The notes: generated by a model from the sequence alone, not told the origin. A stretch of 17,066 nt of DNA from Clostridiales bacterium (GCA_031270585.1 JAISXK010000136.1:1-17066), one strand, 5' to 3'; positions 7,002 to 14,660 are shown, counted from the stretch's first letter. Translations and numbers: made by a program.

Positions 7002-7049
7002 CAGTTTTGCGTTTGTATATTTATTCTCTCGCCTGTCAAAAATGTAATC

Positions 7050-7418
7050 ATGAACACTACAAAGAAATCACCCGGTTCCGCGCGGATCATTGCGGCCCTG
7101 TTTACAGGCATTGCGAACGGCCTTTTTGGCGCGGGCGGCGGCATGTTGGCGGTTGTGGCGTTGGAGCGGCAGAATGGCCTTCAAACCGATAAAGCGCACG
7201 CCACCGCGCTCGTCATCATGCTGCCGCTTACTGTTATCAGCACCATCTTATACCTGATACGCGGCGTGATAGTTTGGCAAAATGTGCCCTTTGTGGCTTT
7301 GGGCATGCTGCCCGGCAGTCTGATAGGCGCGAAGCTTCTGGGCAAGCTTAAATCCGTATGGATCGACAGGATATTTTGTATATTGATGCTGGCGGCGGGT
7401 ATCCGTCTTCTATTTTAA
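7050..7418 (+). CDS. Half-size TauE/SafE (TSUP) family membrane protein, first of a tandem pair
   Basis: The 122-residue protein corresponds to one repeat of the TauE/SafE (TSUP, formerly DUF81) exporter family, whose usual members have about 250 residues with two homologous halves. The N-terminal glycine-rich helix GIANGLFGAGGGMLAVVAL (about 20-38) is the family hallmark; further hydrophobic segments lie near 52-69, 74-98 and 106-121. No Shine-Dalgarno sequence is seen before the ATG, and no good promoter, so the start could be a later codon, though the hallmark helix fits this start well. The second half-size gene follows after 18 bases. Family members export sulfite, sulfoacetate or other small anions; the substrate here is unknown. 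Confidence 0.82.
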   Translation: MNTTKKSPGSARIIAALFTGIANGLFGAGGGMLAVVALERQNGLQTDKAHATALVIMLPLTVISTILYLIRGVIVWQNVPFVALGMLPGSLIGAKLLGKLKSVWIDRIFCILMLAAGIRLLF

Positions 7419-7436
7419 CGGAGGAGAATACCATTT

Positions 7437-7829
7437 ATGCAATGGTGGACGTTTTTGATCGCCGGCCTTAGCGCGGGCATATTATCCGGCATGGGTATGG
7501 GCGGCGGCACTATATTGATACCCATATTGACGCTGCTTTTAGGCGTATCGCAACATGCCGCTCAGGGCATCAATATGCTTGCCTTCTTACCCGGCGCGCT
7601 ATTGGCGATAGGGGCGCACCATAAAAACGGGCGTATTGATAAAGATGCGGCTAAAACCATGTTGCCATGGGGAGTGGCAGGCGCCATAGGCGGCGCGCTG
7701 ATCGCCACGTTTTTAAGCGCCGGCTGGCTTAAAAAAGCGTTTGGCGCATTCCTTTGCGTATTAGCTGTGGCGCAATGGCGCAAGGTCGGCAAAAAAGACC
7801 AGGCGCAAAGCGCCGGCAATTTAAAGTAA
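7437..7829 (+). CDS. Half-size TauE/SafE (TSUP) family membrane protein, second of a tandem pair
   Basis: The 130-residue protein is a second single-repeat TSUP protein. It starts with the glycine-rich helix AGLSAGILSGMGMGGGTILI (about 9-28), parallel to the same element in its upstream neighbour, then has hydrophobic segments around 29-38, 46-60, 77-93 and 100-113, and a basic tail. GGAGGAGAA lies just before the ATG (GGAGAA 7423-7428, spacer 8). The 18-base gap means it is co-transcribed with the first half. I infer that the two halves form a heterodimer equivalent to a fused TSUP exporter. Both genes being intact and separated by a proper ribosome binding site argues against a recent frameshift splitting one gene. 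Confidence 0.85.
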   Translation: MQWWTFLIAGLSAGILSGMGMGGGTILIPILTLLLGVSQHAAQGINMLAFLPGALLAIGAHHKNGRIDKDAAKTMLPWGVAGAIGGALIATFLSAGWLKKAFGAFLCVLAVAQWRKVGKKDQAQSAGNLK

Positions 7830-7912
7830 CGCGGGCAAAAGTCTGCCATAATGCCATATCACAATTAAGAACTCGTTCTCAATAATGGAAGATCAAGGAA
7901 TCCTGCCGGATC

Positions 7913-8155
7913 ATGAAGTCCTATCTGTATATAGGGCCTATAGTCGTATTCAGCAAGTATTCCATGTGGATTTTGAGCAGGCGTATGCCAGGGTGGAGCG
8001 GGTTTCCGGGTTCCCGGATTCAAATGGTACTGTAGCAGTACACCGCAGTTTCTATACGATGCCCCGTTCCGGCGGCTTTTGATGACGTTTCCTTTGAAAA
8101 GTATAAAAGTCAGGAGCAATTGACCGTTTGCGTTTATCGGCGTTTGCCAAAATAG
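7913..8155 (+). pseudogene. Possible decayed reading frame with one in-frame TAG
   Basis: From ATG 7913 the frame runs 40 codons to a TAG at 8033-8035 and then 39 more codons to TAG 8153-8155. The second half reads like a real protein end (AAFDDVSFEKYKSQEQLTVCVYRRLPK) with sensible codon use, and the first half (SYLYIGPIVVFSKYSMWIL) could belong to it. A different plus-strand frame (7885-8082, 65 codons) overlaps the first half and also reads moderately well. I do not recognise a family. No good ribosome binding site is seen; AAGGA lies 13 bases before the ATG. This may be a gene remnant with a stop or frameshift, or chance. Confidence 0.3.
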
Positions 8156-8174
8156 TGATTGGCGCCGAAAAATA

Positions 8175-8203
8175 TATACACAATTTGTGTAAAATGTTAT
8201 AAT
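8175..8203 (+). promoter_or_regulatory. Promoter with palindromic operator-like site for the first SH3b-CAP gene
   Basis: TATACA (8175-8180, four of six consensus) and a perfect TATAAT (8198-8203) are 17 bases apart. A 15-base palindrome, TACACAA-T-TTGTGTA (8177-8191), covers most of the -35 box and half of the spacer, a classical place for a repressor. The position suggests regulated expression; no regulator gene is nearby. Confidence 0.6.
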
Positions 8204-8231
8204 GACATAAATACTTACAGGAGGCGAAACT

Positions 8232-10025
8232 ATGAAAAAGAGCATAAAAGCACTGTCGTTGCTGCTTGTTGCCGCATTGCTGGTGCTGGCGATGCCGGCG
8301 CTTGCGGCGCAAGACGAAACCCCCGCCGCGCCAAAGCTCAGGCAATTAAGCGCAGCCGTTAAGATGTATAGCGAAGCGGATGCGTCGTCAAGCGCGCTTT
8401 ACACCGCAAGCAAAAACGAAGTGGTGCTGGCGTATGAAACCGAAGGCAAATACACCCGTGTGCAAACCGGCAAGCTTACGGGCTATGTGCAAAGCAGCAG
8501 ACTCAAGGCCGTAAACAGCTCCGCCAATATTACAGGCATAGTTTCGCTCAAAGCTAATGCCACGATAACCGGCGGCGCGGAAGCCACAAACGCAAAAACC
8601 GGGCAGGCCGCGAAGGGGGACGTTGGCAGCGCGCTGATGAGCATAGGCAACTTTACGGCGGTGCGCGTGCCTGGCGGCACGGGCTTTGTGCCCGCAAACG
8701 CGCTTACGGTGTACTCCTCTTCTTCCAAGGCGTCGGGCTACTTGCTGTATACAAAAAAGGTGGATGTGAAAACCGGCGTTACCAAAACGGAAAAACGACT
8801 GACCCGCGCGAATAAAGGCGAGTTGATTGAGGCGCTTCACACGAACGAATCCTCCGCCATTGTGCGCCGCGGTAGCACCGTCGGCGTTGTAGCGCTTTCC
8901 GGCAGCGCGTTTTATAATGGTGCTTCGGCGTCTTCCGGCAACATGGCGCTCAAAAAAGACGCCAATATCTATAGCGGCCCCGGCTCAAGCTACACAAAGC
9001 TTGGCAACGCCGCGAAGAATGAAATCGTTGAAAAATTGGGCGTTTCGGGCAAGTATACCCTTGTTCGCAAGGGGGGTGTGATCGGCCTGGTCGAAACCAA
9101 GAGCCTTTCGGCGGCAAGCCAGAACGCGACGCCACAGACCACCCCCAAGCCCGGCACATACGCGGCAATTACAAGCGAATATGTGCTGACGGCGGTTGAC
9201 GGTGTGCCGCAGCACGCTTCGGCAAGCCTGTCATCCAGCTTTACGCTTGTGCCGCTCAACACAAAATACAAATACATCGAAACCACGGCCGACGGGCAAT
9301 GGGTAAAGGTGGAAAGCGGCGGCAAAACCTATTACCTGCCGCGCGCGTATGTGCGGGAATACAAAGAGCCGTTGCCCGTGATCAAAACGGCCTATGTCGC
9401 GGCTAAGGGCAACATTTACGCCTATGTTACGCAAAGCACGTTCGCTAACGGAACAATTGTTCCCGACGGCACGCTGCTGGAATACGTATCCATGTCTGCG
9501 GATGGCGAATGGGTGAAGATCAATGTCCTGGGCCTGACCTACTACGTGCAGCGTAAGGACGTAGAACCCACCGACAAAACCCCTGGAACGGTCGAGCTGC
9601 CTGATTCCAAACCCAGCCCCACGCCCACAAGCGCGCCCTCTGCAGGCACGGGCGAGTATAATAAACTCGCGCTGGAGTTTTTGGACGTGATGAACGGCCA
9701 CCGCAGGGATAACGGTGTGGCCCCATTAACAATCAATGATCGCCTGATGAAGGCGGCGGCTGTGCGCGCGAACGAGATTACGGTGCTGTTCGAACATAAG
9801 CGTCCCGACGGGTCGGCTTTTAACACGGTGGATCCTTCTGTGGTGATGGGTGAAAACATATTGGCGGGCACCAAGAGCGTCCTGCCCGCTTCCGCCGGGC
9901 AGGCCTTTATGGATTCGACCACCGGCCATAGGGAGAACGCCCTTAGGAGCAGCTTTAAAACGCACGGCGCGGGGGTTGTGGTAATTAACGGGGCGTATTA
10001 CTGGGTGCATCTGTTTGGGTATTAA
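8232..10025 (+). CDS. Secreted protein with about six SH3b-like repeats and a C-terminal CAP domain
   Basis: The 597-residue protein has a signal peptide (residues 1-26, cut likely after ALA-A-). SH3b-like repeats follow at about 36-92, 100-160, 168-228, 237-294, 310-375 and 386-444; typical features are xxxYSGPGSSYTKLG and GxxGLVETKSL. A Pro/Ser/Thr linker (445-472) leads to a CAP (SCP/PR-1) domain at 476-597, with the cavity residues Glu515, His522, Glu541 (GEN) and His566 (GHREN) all present. SH3b domains commonly bind cell wall, so I infer wall attachment outside the cell. The activity of bacterial CAP domains is mostly unknown. AGGAGG (8219-8224) lies 7 bases before the ATG. The gene is paralogous to the one at 12281-13816. 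Base use resembles its neighbours. Confidence 0.88.
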   Translation: MKKSIKALSLLLVAALLVLAMPALAAQDETPAAPKLRQLSAAVKMYSEADASSSALYTASKNEVVLAYETEGKYTRVQTGKLTGYVQSSRLKAVNSSANITGIVSLKANATITGGAEATNAKTGQAAKGDVGSALMSIGNFTAVRVPGGTGFVPANALTVYSSSSKASGYLLYTKKVDVKTGVTKTEKRLTRANKGELIEALHTNESSAIVRRGSTVGVVALSGSAFYNGASASSGNMALKKDANIYSGPGSSYTKLGNAAKNEIVEKLGVSGKYTLVRKGGVIGLVETKSLSAASQNATPQTTPKPGTYAAITSEYVLTAVDGVPQHASASLSSSFTLVPLNTKYKYIETTADGQWVKVESGGKTYYLPRAYVREYKEPLPVIKTAYVAAKGNIYAYVTQSTFANGTIVPDGTLLEYVSMSADGEWVKINVLGLTYYVQRKDVEPTDKTPGTVELPDSKPSPTPTSAPSAGTGEYNKLALEFLDVMNGHRRDNGVAPLTINDRLMKAAAVRANEITVLFEHKRPDGSAFNTVDPSVVMGENILAGTKSVLPASAGQAFMDSTTGHRENALRSSFKTHGAGVVVINGAYYWVHLFGY

Positions 10026-10060
10026 ACGAGTCCATTGAATATTAAATTTTAAATGGAGAC

Positions 10061-10084
10061 GGCGCCGCGATTTTATGCGGCGCC
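10061..10084. terminator. Strong GC hairpin between convergent genes, possible two-way terminator
   Basis: GGCGCCGC (10061-10068) pairs perfectly with GCGGCGCC (10077-10084) around an 8-base AT-rich loop. It lies 36 bases after the SH3b-CAP stop and on the convergent side of the lipid kinase gene. The following T-tract is imperfect in both directions (TCAACTTTTC on the plus strand), so termination is likely but not certain. Confidence 0.55.
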
Positions 10085-10178
10085 TCAACTTTTCAAAAAT
10101 ACCGGGTGTGCCAAACCTTTAAGACGTTTTGCGCGGTAGCGTCAACACGCCCTTGTTAGCGGCGCCCGGTTTTTCGCG

Positions 10179-11051
10179 TTAACATACAATCTGTATAACC
10201 CCCGGCCGAATATAAAACGACGCCGGGGTCGTGCCCATAATCTCGCCATCCAGTTGCAAGGGGGATGGCGGATCGCTTTCTACGAAAAGCGACTTGGCCT
10301 TATAATACGTCGTGATATCCATACCCAGATGCTTGCCCTTAATGAATCGCGTCAGAACCTTAAGCACCGTAAGCTTTGTTACGTCGGATATGATGCAAAT
10401 ATCAAAAAGCCCGTCGCAGGGGTCGGCCAGGGGCGTTACGTTCATGCCGCCGCCGATATGCGTGCCATTGCCCACCTCTACGACAAGCGCGTTATGGTAA
10501 AATTCGCCCTGATCCGTGGTAACCTTTATGCGGCGCAGATGCAGCCCCGCAAGCGCGCTCAACAAGCCCAGCACATATGCGAACAGGCCCTTGAAGCGCT
10601 TTTTAAAATTTTGCGTTTTTTCCAGCACATCCACATCAAAACCAAGGCCGGCCACGTTAAAAAACAGCATATCGTTAACCACCCCAACATCCAGCGCGCG
10701 CATACGCCCTTTTTGCAGTATCTTAAGCGCTGCGGCGGGTTCGGCGGGTATATGAAGCGACTTTGCGAAATCGTTGCCCGTACCGCAAGGGAAAACCCCT
10801 ATCGGTACGCTCGCGCCCAGCATGGCGCTCGCAACCTCGCGCACGGTGCCATCTCCCCCCACGGCCACGATGCAATCAGGCCCCTCCTCTATGGCCCGCG
10901 CCGTAAGCAGCGGCGCGTGGCCTGCGTATTCCGTTGTGGAAAAACTGTAATCGACATGTTGCTCTTGCAGCAAGGCCTGCATGGCGGCAAACGCTTTCCT
11001 GGAAACGCCCAACCCCGCAACGGGGTTATAGATAAAATGCAGCTTTGACAA
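10179..11051 (-). CDS. Diacylglycerol kinase-family lipid kinase (YegS/BmrU type)
   Basis: The 290-residue protein belongs to the diacylglycerol kinase catalytic family of soluble or peripheral lipid kinases, which phosphorylate diacylglycerol or related lipids with ATP at the membrane. It shows IYNPVAG at the start (7-13), the nucleotide motif VGGDGT (64-69), PCGTGNDFAKSLH (88-100), and the C-terminal LQLDGE strand. The start is the TTG complementary to 11049-11051, because GGGAGGA (11061-11067) lies 9 bases upstream and the product then begins MSKLHFIYNP, as is usual in the family; a TTG at 11069 would place the ribosome binding site inside the gene. The gene is alone on the minus strand between two plus-strand genes. 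Recycling diacylglycerol left by lipoteichoic acid or membrane-derived glucan synthesis is a plausible role but not shown. Confidence 0.88.
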   Translation of the reverse strand: MSKLHFIYNPVAGLGVSRKAFAAMQALLQEQHVDYSFSTTEYAGHAPLLTARAIEEGPDCIVAVGGDGTVREVASAMLGASVPIGVFPCGTGNDFAKSLHIPAEPAAALKILQKGRMRALDVGVVNDMLFFNVAGLGFDVDVLEKTQNFKKRFKGLFAYVLGLLSALAGLHLRRIKVTTDQGEFYHNALVVEVGNGTHIGGGMNVTPLADPCDGLFDICIISDVTKLTVLKVLTRFIKGKHLGMDITTYYKAKSLFVESDPPSPLQLDGEIMGTTPASFYIRPGVIQIVC

Positions 11052-11214
11052 TGCCGGTAATCCTCCCAAGACCCTTTATTTAAACCGATATGCGCTTTCG
11101 CACACTATGTTTATATATATCATACTTAAAAACGCCGCCAAAGTATAGTGAAAATTACGTTGACGCTTGTGGCCGACTTATGCGTGCATATTTTTATGGT
11201 AAAATCCCAATTGT

Positions 11215-11249
11215 GGCGCGTCTGTAAACAGTAGGCGCACAGATGCGCC
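11215..11249. repeat. Inverted repeat with alternative pairings upstream of dapF
   Basis: GGCGCGTCTGT (11215-11225) pairs with ACAGATGCGCC (11239-11249) with one G-T wobble. Two smaller hairpins compete: CTGT-aa-ACAG (11222-11231) and GGCGC (11234-11238) with GCGCC (11245-11249). The region lies upstream of the likely dapF -10 box (TATAAT, 11269-11274), so it may be an operator or belong to a longer leader. Confidence 0.55.
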
Positions 11250-11268
11250 GCCGCCATATGTTTTGTAT

Positions 11269-11274
11269 TATAAT
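11269..11274 (+). promoter_or_regulatory. Likely -10 box for dapF
   Basis: A perfect TATAAT stands 31 bases before the dapF ATG. No good -35 box is found at 16-18 bases upstream (that stretch is GC-rich), so activity may need an activator, or the match is chance. Confidence 0.4.
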
Positions 11275-11305
11275 AAACACATAATGAATCAAAAGGAGAC
11301 TTTCT

Positions 11306-12160
11306 ATGCGTTTTACCAAAGTACATGGCGCGGGCAATGATTTTATATTGATCGACGCCTGCCTGAACTCCGGCTATGATTTTCGCGCCATTGCGCCCAT
11401 GCTTTGCCACCGGCACACAGGCATAGGCGCCGACGGCCTTTTGATTGCGGAACCGTCCGCGTCCTGCGATATCCGCATGCGCATTATCAACAGCGATGGC
11501 AGCGAGGCGGAGATGTGCGGCAATGGTATCCGCGCATTTTCCAAATACGCCTACGAGCGCGGGCTTGTAAACAAGCAATCCTTTACGGTGGAAACGCTTT
11601 CGGGCGTTATAGAACCCACACTCCTGCTTACAGGCGGAAACGTAACGGCGGTGCGGGTGAATATGGGCAATCCGTTATTTCACAGCGCGGATATCCCCGT
11701 GGCGGGCGAAGGCAACTGCCTGAACCGCACGCTATGCGTAAACGAGCAAACGTTTGTATTTTCTGCGGTGCGCGTTGGCGTTCCTCACGCGATAATCGAG
11801 GTGGAAGACCCCAAAACCTTTGCCGTTAACACCATAGGGCCCATGATCGAGCGTGACCCGTTGTTTCCCGAGCGCATAAATGTTGATTTTTACCGTGTGC
11901 TTGATCGCGAAAATATCGAAATGCGCGTGTGGGAAAGGGGCGCCGGGCCAACGCTTGCCTGCGGCACGGGCGCGTGCGCCACGGCGGTGCTGTGCGCCGC
12001 AAACGGAAAAACCGAGCGCAGGGCGTATGTGCATTTGGCGTTAGATACGCTTTTTATTGAGTGGCCGACCGACGGGGACGTGTATATGACCGGCCCCGCG
12101 CAAATCGTGTTTGACGGCGAAGCGAGTTCGCAGCTTTTGAAAACAATTAGCATTCAATAA
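11306..12160 (+). CDS. dapF: Diaminopimelate epimerase
   Basis: The 284-residue enzyme converts LL-diaminopimelate to meso-diaminopimelate in the cytoplasm, serving lysine and peptidoglycan synthesis. The family start MRFTKVHGAGNDFILID is complete, and both catalytic cysteines are in their usual motifs: Cys71 in EMCGNGIRAF and Cys219 in TLACGTGACATA. The HTGIGADGLLI segment (37-47) and the GVPHAII strand (158-164) also match the family. Length is normal. AAAGGAG lies about 8 bases before the ATG. No other dap or lysine gene is adjacent; the gene stands alone between a minus-strand lipid kinase and a paralogous SH3b-CAP gene. A likely -10 box at 11269 suggests its own promoter. Confidence 0.96.
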   Translation: MRFTKVHGAGNDFILIDACLNSGYDFRAIAPMLCHRHTGIGADGLLIAEPSASCDIRMRIINSDGSEAEMCGNGIRAFSKYAYERGLVNKQSFTVETLSGVIEPTLLLTGGNVTAVRVNMGNPLFHSADIPVAGEGNCLNRTLCVNEQTFVFSAVRVGVPHAIIEVEDPKTFAVNTIGPMIERDPLFPERINVDFYRVLDRENIEMRVWERGAGPTLACGTGACATAVLCAANGKTERRAYVHLALDTLFIEWPTDGDVYMTGPAQIVFDGEASSQLLKTISIQ

Positions 12161-12179
12161 AAAAGCTTCATCGTACCAC

Positions 12180-12208
12180 ATGACGTTTAAAACAATAAAA
12201 GGTATATT
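12180..12208 (+). promoter_or_regulatory. Promoter of the second SH3b-CAP gene
   Basis: ATGACG (12180-12185, four of six) and TATATT (12203-12208, five of six) are separated by 17 bases in an AT-rich stretch after dapF. Transcription would start near 12215, about 66 bases before the ATG at 12281. The palindrome of the first paralogue's promoter is absent, so the two genes are probably regulated differently. Confidence 0.55.
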
Positions 12209-12280
12209 TTCGTTTATTCGATTTATCCATGCGCCGGCGCGGACGGCCGGCAAATAAAATTGAACAGAAGGAACAGGCTT

Positions 12281-13816
12281 ATGAGAAGGAACAAAAAACT
12301 ACTCGCGTTGCTCTTATCCCTTGTGGTTCTGTATGCCGCCGCAATGCCGTCGTTTGCGCAAAGCGCGTTTACCCCTAAACTGATGCAGGCTTCTTCCGCC
12401 ACAAAGCTTTATAGCGGCCCCGGCGGCGCCGTCAGCGGCGAAGTGCAAAAGGGCGCTGTGGTGTTGGCGCTTGGCGAGGGCAACGGGTATTACCAGGTGC
12501 AGCGCGAGGACAAAACCGGGTATATAGCCGCTGATAAGCTGAGAACGCCTGACAGCGGCGCGCGGGTGGAAGGCGTGGTGCGCTTCACCGCAAACGTAAA
12601 CACCTATGCCGGCGCCGACACAAAAAGCGAGGTGACCGGCAAGCTTATAAGCGGCAGCGCGGCGGCCAGACTGCTGACCGTCACCATCAACAACGCCACC
12701 TGGATCGCGGTGCGGCAAGGCAATATAACGGGCTTTGTCAGCGCCGCAAACACCGCCGTCTACACCAGGGATACAAAGCCCATAGCGAGCTTTTTGGTTA
12801 CGGCTTCCTCTTCCATCAAATCCGGCAGCGCGCCAAACGACATAAAGCTTGCGTCTGCGTCCAAGGGGGAACTGCTTGACGTATTGTATAACGGCGGCGG
12901 CTACCTTATCGTAAAAAAGGGCGGCGTGGCTGGCATACTTCCCGCCGCGAACGGCACGCTGTATGACGATGGAACCATAGCCGAATCGACGGTAGTCGCC
13001 AAGGCGAATATCAAGCTTTTGGCAGGCACAGGAGGCAAGGCCGCAAGCCTAACCAGCGTAAAGAAGGGTGCCGGGCTGGAAAAGCTGGGCGTGTATGGCA
13101 GCCATACTGTTGTGCGCTATAACGGCGTTATCGGCCTCGTGGCCAGCAAAAACCTTAAAGCCGCGCAGGATGCGGCCGGCACGACGCAAACAATGGAGGA
13201 CGCCACAAGCGCGGCACCGCAAAATGGCTATGTATACGCCACGGCGGACGCCCCCGTTTACAGCGAGCCCAGCGCCGGCAACAAAAAGCTGGCTATTATA
13301 AAGCAGGGCACCACCATGAAGGCGCTTGGAGTTGGCGGCGGCTTCGTAAAGATCGAAGTAGGCAAGGTGACCGGCTATATGGAGGGCAAATATCTGGCGC
13401 AAAGCCCCGTCGTGCCGCTGCTTGACGCCACCGGCTACGATTACAGCAAGCAAACGGACGGCCTGGAGCTCATCGCATCTATGAACGCGTACCGCAAAAA
13501 GAGCGGGCTAAAAGCGCTACAAACGGACGCGATACTCATGAAAGCCGCCGAAATACGCGTGAAGGAAATCGCGCAGTATTTTTCGCATACACGGCCCAAC
13601 GGGTTGGGCGTCAATTCCATCGATATTGATATCGCCAGTGAGAATATGGCGCGCGGTGTTGGCAAAACGGCGCTGAAAACGGCGCGGGACATGGCCGAAG
13701 GCTTTATGGGTTCCTCCGCCCATATGCAAAACGCCATGAATAGCTCCTTTACAAAAACCGGCGCGGCCTGCCTGCGCATCGGCGATGCCACCTATTGGGT
13801 GCAGCTGTTTAGCTGA
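12281..13816 (+). CDS. Secreted protein with about five SH3b-like repeats and a C-terminal CAP domain
   Basis: The 511-residue product begins MRRNKKLLALLL; this ATG is chosen over a TTG at 12260 because AAGGA lies 8 bases upstream. Residues 1-27 are a signal peptide (SFA-Q cut likely). SH3b-like repeats lie at about 31-88, 96-158, 168-227, 236-292 and 316-372, and a CAP domain at about 393-511. Cavity residues Glu429, His436 (FSHTRPNG), Glu454 (SEN) and His481 are present, but His481 sits in AHMQN instead of the usual GHRxN. The repeat around 264-290 (LEKLGVYGSHTVVRYNGVIGLVASK) closely parallels the fourth repeat of the protein at 8232-10025, so the two arose by duplication. Wall attachment is inferred from the SH3b repeats. 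A terminator follows at 13825-13848. Confidence 0.87.
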   Translation: MRRNKKLLALLLSLVVLYAAAMPSFAQSAFTPKLMQASSATKLYSGPGGAVSGEVQKGAVVLALGEGNGYYQVQREDKTGYIAADKLRTPDSGARVEGVVRFTANVNTYAGADTKSEVTGKLISGSAAARLLTVTINNATWIAVRQGNITGFVSAANTAVYTRDTKPIASFLVTASSSIKSGSAPNDIKLASASKGELLDVLYNGGGYLIVKKGGVAGILPAANGTLYDDGTIAESTVVAKANIKLLAGTGGKAASLTSVKKGAGLEKLGVYGSHTVVRYNGVIGLVASKNLKAAQDAAGTTQTMEDATSAAPQNGYVYATADAPVYSEPSAGNKKLAIIKQGTTMKALGVGGGFVKIEVGKVTGYMEGKYLAQSPVVPLLDATGYDYSKQTDGLELIASMNAYRKKSGLKALQTDAILMKAAEIRVKEIAQYFSHTRPNGLGVNSIDIDIASENMARGVGKTALKTARDMAEGFMGSSAHMQNAMNSSFTKTGAACLRIGDATYWVQLFS

Positions 13817-13824
13817 TCAGCGCC

Positions 13825-13848
13825 AAAAAGGCTGCGTCCCGCTTTTTT
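13825..13848. terminator. Intrinsic terminator, probably serving both directions
   Basis: AAAAAGGC (13825-13832) pairs with GCTTTTTT (13841-13848), with one G-T wobble and an 8-base loop, and the six T residues form the U-run on the plus strand directly after the second SH3b-CAP gene. The A5 arm gives TTTTT on the minus strand, so it could also end liv operon transcripts. Confidence 0.65.
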
Positions 13849-13881
13849 AACACGCAACGCCGCCAATGTTTTTAGTTGCAG

Positions 13882-13926
13882 CGGGCTGTATCGATAAACA
13901 TTTTCAATGCATAACGATACGGCCCG
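13882..13926. repeat. 12-bp inverted repeat at the end of the liv operon
   Basis: CGGGCTGTATCG (13882-13893) pairs with CGATACGGCCCG (13915-13926) with one T-G wobble, around a 21-base AT-rich loop. It starts 12 bases after the livF stop in the minus direction. No T-run follows, so it may slow or protect the 3' end instead of terminating on its own. Confidence 0.6.
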
Positions 13927-13937
13927 TTAAAAAACGC

Positions 13938-14660
13938 TTATTCTTTTTTTGCCGCGCCCAAGTATGCTTGCTTGACCAGCTCGTTAGTAAAAAGTTCCAT
14001 ACCCGTGCCGGTTAAGGTTATGCGTCCCGTTTCCAACACATAGCCGCGATGGGCTATTTTTAACGCCGCGTTGGCGTTTTGCTCAATCAATAGCACAGTA
14101 ACGCCCTCGCTGTTGATTTGCTTGATGATGGCGAATATATCCTTCACCACCAGCGGCGCCAGGCCCAAGCTGGGTTCGTCCATCATGATGAGCTTGGGCT
14201 TGGCCATCAGCGCGCGGCCCACGGCAAGCATTTGCTGTTCGCCGCCGGAAAGCGTGCCCGCCATCTGCCAGTGCCGTTCCTCCAACCGGGGAAACAGCGA
14301 ATATACGTATTGTATATCCTTTTTTATGCCCTCTTCATCCTTGCGCAGGTATGCGCCCACCTTGAGGTTTTCAAGCGTGGTAAGGTTGGGAAACACCCGC
14401 CTGCCTTCCGGCGCCAGGGTAATGCCGTTGTGTACCACCTTTTGCGGGTCGGTCTTGGGTAGCGGGGCGCCCTTATAAACAATGCTACCGCCGCTTATGG
14501 GCGCCAGGCCGGATATCGCCCGCAGCGTGGTGGATTTGCCGGCGCCGTTAGCGCCGATCAGCGTAACGATCTCTCCATCGTTCACGTCGAACGATATCCC
14601 TTTAAGCGCCTCAATGCCGCCGTAGTTTACCTTTAAATTCTTTACCGAGAGAAGGTTCAT
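13938..14660 (-). CDS. livF: Branched-chain amino acid ABC transporter ATPase LivF
   Basis: One of two ATPases that drive import of leucine, isoleucine and valine (or other small amino acids or amides). The 240-residue protein has Walker A GANGAGKST (36-44), the LivF-type LAPEGRRVFPNLT segment (82-94), signature LSGGEQQ (137-143), Walker B LIMMDEP (157-163) and IEQN (192-195), where Gln replaces the usual switch His as in LivF generally. Its start overlaps the livG stop as ATGA, and GGGGAGGA precedes it. It is the last gene of the operon. Closely related transporters carry urea or short-chain amides, so substrate is less certain than the family. Confidence 0.94.
   Translation of the reverse strand: MNLLSVKNLKVNYGGIEALKGISFDVNDGEIVTLIGANGAGKSTTLRAISGLAPISGGSIVYKGAPLPKTDPQKVVHNGITLAPEGRRVFPNLTTLENLKVGAYLRKDEEGIKKDIQYVYSLFPRLEERHWQMAGTLSGGEQQMLAVGRALMAKPKLIMMDEPSLGLAPLVVKDIFAIIKQINSEGVTVLLIEQNANAALKIAHRGYVLETGRITLTGTGMELFTNELVKQAYLGAAKKE

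Larger units (their letters stand above)
7830..8231. other. Gap between the TauE/SafE pair and the first SH3b-CAP gene
   Basis: About 400 bases hold no intact gene that I can support. It contains the possible decayed frame at 7913-8155 and, at its right end, the promoter and palindrome of the SH3b-CAP gene. No clear terminator for the TauE/SafE pair is seen; only a 4-bp GGCA/TGCC dyad occurs near 7834-7847, without a T-run. Confidence 0.5.

Noticed and set aside
10254..11048. Long (264-codon) plus-strand frame opposite the lipid kinase gene
   Set aside because: Its translation is rich in Arg, His and Gln without a family pattern, it has no ribosome binding site, and the minus strand carries clear kinase motifs; it is an antisense shadow.
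14075..14087. Missing switch histidine in LivF (IEQN)
   Set aside because: LivF proteins generally carry Gln here; not a defect.
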